5,376 nt of DNA from an uncultured Prevotella sp. (GTDB lineage Bacteria > Bacteroidota > Bacteroidia > Bacteroidales > Bacteroidaceae), in NCBI GenBank assembly GCA_945863825.1, contig CAMBBY010000133.1:1-5376 (forward strand), written 5' to 3'. Below, piece after piece: positions 1-4,568 of the stretch. The notes under the pieces were generated by a model that saw nothing but the letters and a program-made list of their open reading frames with translations, was not told where the DNA came from and did no database searches. The translations under genes and the position numbers were made by a program. Position 1 is the stretch's first letter. Each line of letters opens with the position of its first letter.

Positions 1-43
1 ACAAGGAGTATCGTCGGCAGCGTCAGATGTGTATAAGAGACAG
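1..43. other. Nextera i5-side adapter (library artefact)
   Basis: This is not genomic DNA. It reads as the last two bases of the P5 oligo (AC), an 8-base index AAGGAGTA (which matches Nextera index S507/N507 from memory), the Read 1 primer part TCGTCGGCAGCGTC, and the 19-bp Tn5 mosaic end ending GAGACAG. The reverse complement occupies the last 43 bases of the window. A GTG-initiated frame that starts at 29 and runs into ispG with the residues MYKRQ is created by this adapter and should be ignored. Confidence 0.98.
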
Positions 44-235
44 GGTCTGAAGATTGGCATCATGGGCTGCATCGTGAATGGTCCTGGCGAAATGGCAGAT
101 GCCGACTATGGCTATGTGGGCGCCGGTCCTAACAAGGTAAGCCTCTACCGCAAGCAGGTTTGCATAGAGAAGAATATCCCGCAAGAAGTGGCAGTAGAGC
201 ATCTGCTTGCCCTCATTGATGCGGATAAGAAATAA
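44..235 (+). CDS. ispG: IspG C-terminus (partial, 5' end missing)
   Basis: These are the last 63 codons of 4-hydroxy-3-methylbut-2-en-1-yl diphosphate synthase (IspG/GcpE), the cytosolic [4Fe-4S] enzyme that converts MEcPP to HMBPP in the penultimate step of the MEP isoprenoid pathway. The diagnostic motif is GCIVNGPGE at fragment residues 8-16. By family knowledge its Cys (residue 9) and the Glu seven residues later (residue 16) correspond to cluster ligands C305 and E312 of the E. coli enzyme. The following [12 protein letters not shown] is the usual Bacteroidota form of the C-terminal domain. The stop is TAA. The gene is cut by the library fragment end, not by mutation, so any residues before GLKIG are adapter. 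Bacteroidota IspG is normally the long three-domain form, but only the C-terminal Fe-S domain is visible here. It is a core gene and anchors the fragment to a chromosome. Confidence 0.95.
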   Translation, partial: GLKIGIMGCIVNGPGEMADADYGYVGAGPNKVSLYRKQVCIEKNIPQEVAVEHLLALIDADKK

Positions 236-263
236 AGATGATATAAATCGAATTTACAAACAG

Positions 264-279
264 CCGTGTTCTAACACGG
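264..279. repeat. Short hairpin after ispG
   Basis: CCGTGTT and AACACGG form a perfect 7-bp inverted repeat around CT (more realistically 6 bp with a TCTA loop), 29 bp after the ispG stop. No T-tract follows, so it is not an intrinsic terminator by itself. It could protect the 3' end of the ispG message or pause polymerase ahead of the real terminator 30 bp further on. Function is unknown. Confidence 0.45.
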
Positions 280-311
280 ATTGTACTTCATAGATTAAAA
301 TTGAACTCTTG

Positions 312-346
312 AAGTCCTCGGTACGAGATGTATCGGGGACTTTTTT
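312..346 (+). terminator. Rho-independent terminator of ispG
   Basis: GTCCTCGGTAC (314-324) pairs over 11 positions, two of them G-U, with GTATCGGGGAC (330-340) around a GAGAT loop, and six T follow at 341-346. Flanking A residues can extend the stem into the U-tract. It ends the ispG transcript. It also lies beyond the stop of the convergent gene at 402-818, and its reverse strand carries only a weak T-rich tail, so action in both directions is possible but weaker on the minus strand. Confidence 0.9.
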
Positions 347-401
347 GTGTACTTCTACATTTATATCAGGGCTGCCTTTGAACTGAACATCCATGGGATT
401 C

Positions 402-818
402 TTATTTTTCCACCAGAACCTCCTTCTCTTCATAACGGTCGAAGCCGATGCTCATGTCAGCACCATGCTCCCGAAAGATGGAGAGAAGGCGTTCCTGTAT
501 GTAGGGAGGGATGTCAATCTCGCCACTCCTTGCCTTATAAAACCTGCGACGGGTATAAGGCGTATGGGAATAGAAATAACGGGTTCTGCCCGATGGGATG
601 GTATTGTAAATGCGCAGGAATCCCCTCGCCCATACTTGCTTTTCTGCTACAAGATGATAGGGACACTTCTCGCCTTCACTCACCAGATGCTTCACATTGA
701 GCACCTCAAAGGTGTCAGCATTGGCAAGCGCCTTGACATACTGCGCATAACGGGCGCAAGTGTTGCTACGTGTGCAGGATGCCATAGGGCAAACTACACA
801 ATGTGGAATATTCTTCAT
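402..818 (-). CDS. Cys-rich small protein, DUF6078-like
   Basis: A complete 138-aa protein running toward ispG. The N-terminus carries a cysteine cluster C7-x2-C10-x4-C15-x5-C21, followed by a fifth cysteine in GEKCPYH (C52, with H55 close by). This would suit a zinc site or possibly an Fe-S cluster. The later pattern (ARGF near 64-67, RRRFYKARSGE at 90-100, IPPYIQERLLSIF at 103-115, GFDRYEE at 125-131) agrees with what I remember of DUF6078, a Bacteroidales family of about 140-150 aa with no known function. There is no signal peptide or membrane segment, so it is probably cytosolic. ATG at 818 is the first usable start and has an A-rich leader containing AAAGAAAG. I found no TTG/TAnnTTTG promoter directly upstream. 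The frames on the opposite strand over this span are shadows. The gene is sure; the family name is from memory and the function is not known. Confidence 0.8.
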   Translation of the reverse strand: MKNIPHCVVCPMASCTRSNTCARYAQYVKALANADTFEVLNVKHLVSEGEKCPYHLVAEKQVWARGFLRIYNTIPSGRTRYFYSHTPYTRRRFYKARSGEIDIPPYIQERLLSIFREHGADMSIGFDRYEEKEVLVEK

Positions 819-1047
819 ACTTTCTTTTATTTTTAAGTTATGAGCCCACTTTAAAAAGTGCCATCAAAACAGAGGTGTACTTCAAAATGCTTACAGTTTA
901 AAACTAAAAAGCATAAGAAGAGCCTTTCTATATGAAAAATTGCATTTATGAGCCTGTTTTTGGCTTATTTTTGCTGTTTAACTTTCAAATTGATAGTGCT
1001 CTGACTTTTTCAAGTAGACTCAGTTATTTATAATTCATAGAAAAAGG

Positions 1048-1099
1048 CTCAGACAGAGAGGGTAAAGCTCAGAGATAGAATGCTGGAACTCAGAGATAG
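1048..1099. repeat. CTCAGA direct repeats at 20-21 bp spacing
   Basis: CTCAGA starts at 1048, 1068 and 1089, i.e. spacings of 20 and 21 bp, two turns of B-DNA. The second and third copies share 11 identical bases (CTCAGAGATAG, 1068-1078 and 1089-1099). A further CTCAG lies at 1130, again 41 bp on, inside the loop side of the neighbouring palindrome. GTAAAGCTCAGA (1062-1073) recurs as an exact inverted copy at 1174-1185, so the array and the palindrome are enclosed by a 12-bp inverted repeat. The same-face phasing suggests protein binding sites, but this is inference. Confidence 0.65.
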
Positions 1100-1101
1100 C
1101 G

Positions 1102-1166
1102 TTTTAACTTACTATGGCACATTTGTGCCCTCAGCCAGGGCACAAATGTGCCTTAGGCAAGTAAAA
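1102..1166. repeat. Nested palindrome of two GGCACA-WW-TGTGCC dyads
   Basis: The core is a perfect 16-bp inverted repeat (1116-1131 with 1137-1152) around a 5-nt loop CAGCC. Each arm is itself a dyad: GGCACA-TT-TGTGCC (1116-1129) and GGCACA-AA-TGTGCC (1139-1152), so the element is also two direct copies of one 14-bp palindromic site, 23 bp apart. Outside the core, TTTTA(A)CTT (1102-1110) can pair with AAGTAAAA (1159-1166), giving a hairpin of about 65 nt. No T-tract follows on either strand, so it is not a classic intrinsic terminator. Candidate roles are a paired operator, a fold-back element, or a REP/MITE-like repeat; no target-site duplication was found. Confidence 0.8.
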
Positions 1167-1256
1167 TCATAATTCTGAGCTTTACAACTGAAAACAAGTC
1201 ATTTCGCTCTCGTAAAACAGGGATACCGGAATTTTGAAATCCGATACGATGTTTTG

Positions 1257-1348
1257 CCTTCACCCTTCACCTTTTCTTCTGGAATGCCGATAAACACTGG
1301 GGCTCCGAGGGTGAAGGGTTAAATTTAACCCTTCACCACCCTTCACCC
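1257..1348. repeat. GGTGAAGGG repeat cluster downstream of vapE, with 28-bp palindrome
   Basis: Copies of CCCTTCACC or its complement occur as two overlapping 7-bp-spaced copies at 1257-1271, one inverted copy at 1310-1318, and two 10-bp-spaced copies at 1329-1337 and 1339-1347. The copies at 1310 and 1329 face each other and form a perfect 28-bp palindrome (1310-1337, half-site GGTGAAGGGTTAAA). The cluster ends only 13 bp before the vapE stop codon. A degenerate copy may continue to 1359 (CACCTGTCACCC). No T-tract follows the palindrome on the minus strand, so a simple terminator is unlikely. The same motif recurs upstream of vapE in inverted orientation at 2760-2792. Confidence 0.9.
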
Positions 1349-1361
1349 ACCTGTCACCCAA

Positions 1362-2669
1362 TCAAGCAGCAGCAGAAACAAGCAGATAAGCCTGCCCCCT
1401 CTTAGTATGCTTATTGGAGCATCCCATCAGTCTGAGCGTCTGGCCAATTTTCACTTTCAGGCTCATGCTTGGCAGCAACATAGGATACTGCTCATGGAGC
1501 ACATTATACACCTCTGAACAATTCATCCACTTCGCCTTCTCTTCTTCCCCCGGCACTCGGAAACAAGTCTTGAGCATCGTCTCCAAATCATCGGTTTTGA
1601 AGAAAGCTAAATTACGTTCCTGCAAGCGAATCACCTCCTCATTGGAGAACCAATAAGGTATCTTCTTATCCCTCAATTCATACATTACTTGCGCATAGAG
1701 CTGGTCGTAATAGACGACCGAGGCGTTGTCTATATGATGACCGGAAGGGATGTGAATACAGATGAATCGGCGACTTCCCGTTGGGTCGCAGAGCGGATGC
1801 TCATCATTGGTGGTGGCCAGGAAGGAAGCATAGCGGGGACGGTCTGCCTGCGCCTTGCCGAAGATAGGACGGCCGTTCACCTTTACCTTGGAGAGGGTCT
1901 GTTTCAGCTTGCCCTGCTGGTTAGGTCCCATGTTGGCAAACTCGTCTATATTGACATAGAGGTTGTGAGTGAGCGCCATCTCTGCATCAAACTTATTGCC
2001 GAAGTTGATGTGGTCGAGGAAATACTGGCGCAGGTGCTCAGGCAAGAGACGATTGGCAAAGGTACTCTTTCCGCAACCCTGTGAACCAATCAATACAGGC
2101 ACCACCTCGTTGCCATGCAGCGTATCCATCTGCAGCCAATGAGCCACCGCAGAACGGAGCCAGATGGCGCACCATGACAGTTGCTCACTTGTCAGCCCCG
2201 GTATTCTGCTGAACAGTTCGGCAACATGGTTCTTGCCGTCCCATTTGGGCAATCCCATGAGATAAGCTCGGATAGGATCAAAGTCAGGAACGACATCAGA
2301 GCAGATGTATTCCTCGATGTCCTGTCGGGGCGACTTCTTGCCTCCCACTCCCATTTTTTTGGCAGCTCTAACAATGGAGTTGACCTTCTCCTTGGTCATC
2401 ACCTCCCATTTCAGATTGCTATTCTGAAGAGTGGTCTCTTCTTTCTCATCAACAGAAGAAGCCTCATCAACAGAAGATACCTCAACATCAGGAGATGCTC
2501 CATCATCAGGAGAACCCTCGTCTATGTCCTTCAGAACAGCCATTTCCGTCTTTCCGCTAAGCAAATTACGACGGAAGGCATAATGCTCTTCCATAAAACT
2601 CTCTACCATATAGATAGAAGATCCGCTACCTGTCATCAATAATGACATCTCATTTAGTTGTTTGTTCAT
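1362..2669 (-). CDS. VapE/VirE-family P-loop NTPase
   Basis: 435 aa, complete. The central domain (about 125-345) is the virulence-associated E (VapE/VirE) type NTPase, related to superfamily 3 / D5-like helicases. It has the entry motif LPKWDGKNHV (140-149), Walker A GSQGCGKS (195-202), Walker B NIDEF (240-244, acidic D242 E243), a sensor asparagine in ATTND (N288) and a probable arginine finger in GSRRF (R300/R301). Family members occur in prophages, satellites and integrated islands, often with a primase domain, and are thought to work in replication; here no primase domain is present. The N-terminus (about 28-44) followed by 86-140 fits the Bacteroidota VirE subgroup. Residues 48-78 are an acidic Ser/Asp/Glu linker encoded by short tandem repeats. 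The C-terminus (about 375-432) resembles a winged-helix-like DUF3874 segment, from memory. All key ATPase residues are intact. ATG 2669 is chosen because the frame opens there after an A/T-rich leader; M8 and M12 are alternatives. The GGTGAAGGG repeats flank the gene on both sides. Confidence 0.9.
   Translation of the reverse strand: MNKQLNEMSLLMTGSGSSIYMVESFMEEHYAFRRNLLSGKTEMAVLKDIDEGSPDDGASPDVEVSSVDEASSVDEKEETTLQNSNLKWEVMTKEKVNSIVRAAKKMGVGGKKSPRQDIEEYICSDVVPDFDPIRAYLMGLPKWDGKNHVAELFSRIPGLTSEQLSWCAIWLRSAVAHWLQMDTLHGNEVVPVLIGSQGCGKSTFANRLLPEHLRQYFLDHINFGNKFDAEMALTHNLYVNIDEFANMGPNQQGKLKQTLSKVKVNGRPIFGKAQADRPRYASFLATTNDEHPLCDPTGSRRFICIHIPSGHHIDNASVVYYDQLYAQVMYELRDKKIPYWFSNEEVIRLQERNLAFFKTDDLETMLKTCFRVPGEEEKAKWMNCSEVYNVLHEQYPMLLPSMSLKVKIGQTLRLMGCSNKHTKRGQAYLLVSAAA
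2446..2481 (-). repeat. 18-bp tandem repeat in the vapE acidic linker
   Basis: Two adjacent 18-bp units, 2446-2463 and 2464-2481, match at 16 of 18 positions. They are followed by more diverged copies rich in TCATCAGGAGA up to about 2520. The unit length is a multiple of three, so copy-number change would lengthen or shorten the linker (residues about 50-75, with SSVDEA/SSVDEK repeats) without breaking the frame. Confidence 0.7.
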
Positions 2670-2759
2670 AATTTATTTTTTTATATTAATGATTAATTAA
2701 TTAGCTATTGTCATATCATTCTGCAAGCCTCGCCTTCCAACTTGCTCCTTTTTTAAGAT

Positions 2760-2792
2760 GAAGGGCGGTGAAGGGTGGTGAAGGGTGAAGGG
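2760..2792. repeat. GGTGAAGGG repeat cluster upstream of vapE
   Basis: GAAGGG occurs four times, starting at 2760, 2770, 2780 and 2787 (spacings 10, 10 and 7 bp), each internal copy preceded by GGT. The 20 bases 2767-2786 are the exact reverse complement of 1328-1347 on the other side of vapE (ACCCTTCACCACCCTTCACC there). Likewise 2777-2791 complements 1257-1271, so both spacing types, 10 and 7 bp, exist on both sides. If the predicted promoter is right, the array lies in the untranslated leader of the vapE mRNA, about 30-65 nt from the transcript start. Confidence 0.9.
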
Positions 2793-2830
2793 ATTTTGCC
2801 ACATCGCAGTACGATTTCTTATCGACAATG

Positions 2831-2862
2831 CAAAGATACAAAACGGAAGCCCCCTTTTCCAA
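2831..2862 (-). promoter_or_regulatory. Promoter of vapE
   Basis: Read on the minus strand, -33 TTG (2862-2860) is followed after 21 bp by -7 TATCTTTG (2838-2831), an exact match to the Bacteroidota TAnnTTTG box. Transcription would start near 2824, giving a leader of about 155 nt that contains the GGTGAAGGG array. The start point is inferred. Confidence 0.7.
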
Positions 2863-2890
2863 CTTTTCCCTGCAACCCGGAAACACAACA

Positions 2891-2940
2891 GGGAAAAACG
2901 GGGAAAAAATAAAGGGTAACGGGGAAAACAGCAGGGAAAA
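2891..2940. repeat. Phased GGGAAAA repeats between the divergent promoters
   Basis: GGGAAAA starts at 2891, 2901, 2922 and 2934, with a degenerate GGGTAAC at 2914, so spacings are close to one or two helical turns (10, 21 and 12 bp). Related TTTTCC copies on the same strand lie at about 2854-2870 within the vapE promoter. The array sits between the two divergent promoters (2862 and 2963), where a shared regulator or a bendable A-tract element would be expected. The five G-runs of 3-4 could only make a weak G-quadruplex, with loops of 4-10 nt. Confidence 0.6.
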
Positions 2941-2962
2941 ATAAATTTTCCTTATACATTCA

Positions 2963-2993
2963 TTGGTTTTCTCACTCTTTTTCTTTATCTTTG
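2963..2993 (+). promoter_or_regulatory. Promoter of the 462-aa gene
   Basis: -33 TTG (2963-2965) and -7 TATCTTTG (2986-2993) are separated by 20 bp, matching the Bacteroidota sigma-ABfr consensus. The -7 box is identical to that of the divergent vapE promoter. The expected start near 3000 leaves a leader of about 70 nt before the ATG at 3071. Confidence 0.75.
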
Positions 2994-3070
2994 TACCATT
3001 ATAATATTCATTCAAATCATGCAAGTCATTACCCATACAAAACAGGTAACAACAGGCTATTTATACAATA

Positions 3071-4459
3071 ATGACAGACAAAGAAGAAGAACAATCACCG
3101 TTCAGCTATGAAGTTTTCGACCGACAACTGAACACCTTTTATATGATGTGCCAGGTTCTCATGCAAGGCTGGGAAGACTACAGTACCCAGGAGATGAACT
3201 TTGACATCCGCTCTCTATGCACCAAGGCTTCAAGGCTCTGCTACATGGCAGACCAGGATTTCGCTTTGCAGCACAACGACCTGACCCACCAGCGCAAGTT
3301 CATCAATCAGACCCATATCGACAACATCAGCCAGATCGTCATCAATGAGATGAGCCCTTTCTTAAAAAAAATAATAGAAAATTATCAGGCCACCAAAATA
3401 CTGGAAGGTCATAAGAGCGGCATGTTTTCTGCACAGATGAGCATCCTGTTTCCCAAACTGCATGAACTGCTCATAGAGGATGGCATGTCGGAAAACTCCA
3501 TTGCCAATTTCTTAACAGACATCAATATCGTGGAAAAAACTTTTCTCAAGAAAAACAAATTTGCGAAATATCCTGGAGTAAAACCCGAAGAAAGATTCTG
3601 GAATATCTTCCAACTATATGGCTACTCATGCTATCTGGTCTATCATTTCCGACGGGTAAACGATGTTTGCGGAAGATATATTACGGACGACGAGGCTGGA
3701 CGACTCACCGAAATGGGGGTACAGAAATATACCACAGACCCGAAAGGCAAGATGGACATCGATCTGTATATCTCTACTCTGGAATATAATAACGACCGGC
3801 TGACACTCAACATAGACCAGATGCGCTCCGAACAGCGCAAACTGCAAAACGAAGTGCCTGACAGTCTGCTCCTGCCATTCCTACACCATGTAAACGATGC
3901 CTACGAGATGGGAAAGGAAGTAAACCGGCTGACATTTACTGCAGAAGAATACATCAGCCTGCTCTCTGCTACTGCCAAATGGCAACTTCTGGAACAGCGG
4001 ATTTACGAATGTCAGAATCCGAATGAAATAAAACCGCAGTTCGACAATGAGGTTTTCGTAACGGCACTCAACGGAAGACCGGTAAAAATGGAAGAATTGA
4101 GAAAAACGATTTCGCTGATGGTGAAATTAGTAAACAGGAAGAACCAGTGGTTCTGCGTATGGAGCGTACTGAAGCACCACAATCTTCTGGGCAACTATTC
4201 TCATGAGGCTTTTGCCCGTCAGATGATGAGCAGCTACTGGTTTGGCGACGTAGAAGACTACAAGCGTTTTTCTGGCGATACCTTACGTGAATACAAGCGT
4301 TACTTCTCCGACTATGACTACACGCAATGGGATAATGATGATTTTCTGGAGCAGAAGCAACTGTTCGGTATGACCAAATGGTCGAACTCTCTCTGCCAGA
4401 AGTTTCAGAAGCTATGCCAAGAGATGGAGCAAGCCATCGTGGGGTGGAAATACTTATAA
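3071..4459 (+). CDS. Hypothetical protein, 462 aa
   Basis: I do not recognise this protein. It is complete and by composition mostly alpha-helical and cytosolic: no signal peptide, no membrane segment, no P-loop, and no nuclease or recombinase signature I can identify. The N-terminal part (about 10-160) is amphipathic helix rich in Met, Gln and Asn. The middle (about 170-260) carries Tyr-rich LYGYSCYLVYHFRRVND (182-198) and then a charged, possibly coiled-coil stretch (about 235-262). The C-terminal part (about 325-425) has an NGRPVKMEELRKTISLMV segment followed by WFCVWSVLKHHNLL (360-373), HEAFARQM (378-385), and an aromatic tail with YFSDYDYTQW (411-420). This layout loosely recalls C-terminal helical domains of Bacteroidales mobile-element regulators such as RteC, but the likeness is too weak to assign. 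ATG 3071 follows an A/T-rich leader with no clear Shine-Dalgarno. It has its own promoter and its own terminator, so it is probably monocistronic. Confidence 0.85.
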   Translation: MTDKEEEQSPFSYEVFDRQLNTFYMMCQVLMQGWEDYSTQEMNFDIRSLCTKASRLCYMADQDFALQHNDLTHQRKFINQTHIDNISQIVINEMSPFLKKIIENYQATKILEGHKSGMFSAQMSILFPKLHELLIEDGMSENSIANFLTDINIVEKTFLKKNKFAKYPGVKPEERFWNIFQLYGYSCYLVYHFRRVNDVCGRYITDDEAGRLTEMGVQKYTTDPKGKMDIDLYISTLEYNNDRLTLNIDQMRSEQRKLQNEVPDSLLLPFLHHVNDAYEMGKEVNRLTFTAEEYISLLSATAKWQLLEQRIYECQNPNEIKPQFDNEVFVTALNGRPVKMEELRKTISLMVKLVNRKNQWFCVWSVLKHHNLLGNYSHEAFARQMMSSYWFGDVEDYKRFSGDTLREYKRYFSDYDYTQWDNDDFLEQKQLFGMTKWSNSLCQKFQKLCQEMEQAIVGWKYL

Positions 4460-4482
4460 CCTCTTGATTTCCAAAATAATAT

Positions 4483-4531
4483 TAAAGTTCACAAGTTTGT
4501 GGACCACAAACTTGTGAACTTTATTTTTTTT
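4483..4531 (+). terminator. 41-nt palindrome plus T8: terminator and possible operator
   Basis: Left arm 4483-4502 and right arm 4504-4523 are perfect 20-bp complements around a single A, followed by eight T (4524-4531). It lies 23 bp after the stop of the 462-aa gene and is a very strong intrinsic terminator for it; in RNA three or more central bases would open as a loop. Each arm is also a smaller dyad, CACAA-GT-TTGTG (4490-4501) and CACAA-AC-TTGTG (4505-4516). The right arm contains the -33 element of the next promoter, so as double-stranded DNA the element could also bind a regulator. Confidence 0.9.
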
Positions 4532-4542
4532 GCGTACTTTTG
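4512..4542 (+). promoter_or_regulatory. Promoter of the AAA ATPase gene
   Basis: -33 TTG (4512-4514) lies inside the right arm of the palindrome, and -7 TACTTTTG (4535-4542) follows the T-tract after exactly 20 bp, matching TTG-N19-21-TAnnTTTG. Transcription would start near 4549, giving a leader of about 20 nt. Overlap with the palindrome suggests repression by a dyad-binding protein. Confidence 0.75.
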
Positions 4543-4568
4543 CATCAGAAATCAAGACTAAAGGCATT

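Larger units (their letters stand above)
819..1361. other. Gene-less, repeat-rich intergenic region
   Basis: 543 bp between the starts/ends of two minus-strand genes with no credible coding frame. From left to right it holds a small dyad CACTTT-AA-AAAGTG (847-860), an imperfect inverted pair with TCTGACTTTTTC (1000-1011) opposite GAAAAAGGCTCAGA (1040-1053), the CTCAGA direct repeats, the nested GGCACA palindrome and the GGTGAAGGG cluster, the last three listed separately. It is A/T-rich up to about 1040 and then becomes increasingly structured toward the vapE stop. No tRNA, CRISPR or recognisable riboswitch was seen. Confidence 0.8.
2670..3070. other. Divergent intergenic region (vapE / 462-aa gene)
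   Basis: 401 bp between two genes that point away from each other. Order from the vapE side: very A/T-rich leader (2670-2710), a T6 run (2749-2754), the GGTGAAGGG cluster, the minus-strand promoter, a GGGAAAA repeat array, the plus-strand promoter and a leader of about 70 nt. Two minus-strand frames of 63 and 106 codons cross it; both consist largely of translated repeats and promoter and look non-coding. An ATG at 3019 opens a 30-codon frame that overlaps the next gene's start (see findings). Confidence 0.75.

Noticed and set aside
29..43. GTG start and MYKRQ N-terminus for the ispG frame
   Set aside because: These codons are adapter; the real gene continues upstream of the fragment.
347..836. 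Plus-strand frames of 117 and 147 codons
   Set aside because: They are antisense to the DUF6078-like gene, which has the coherent cysteine motif pattern; no family features in the plus frames.
1102..1166. Intrinsic terminator for vapE
   Set aside because: The stem is strong but no T-tract follows on the minus strand, and it lies about 200 bp beyond the stop.
1257..1348. CRISPR array from the CCCTTCACC copies
   Set aside because: Units are 7-10 bp apart, in mixed orientation and without unique spacers.
1414..2642. Plus-strand frames of 80, 131 and 153 codons inside vapE
   Set aside because: Shadows of the minus-strand gene, whose Walker A, Walker B and sensor motifs prove the coding strand.
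2891..2940. G-quadruplex in the GGGAAAA array
   Set aside because: Most runs are only three G with loops of up to 10 nt, so it would be weak; phased repeats are the simpler reading.
2697..3036. Minus-strand frames of 63 and 106 codons upstream of vapE
   Set aside because: They run through the repeats and both promoters, with low-complexity translations and no recognisable domain.
4530..4568. TTG start at 4530 adding 13 residues to the AAA ATPase
   Set aside because: It lies upstream of the predicted -7 box and in the terminator T-tract; ATG 4569 matches the usual family N-terminus.
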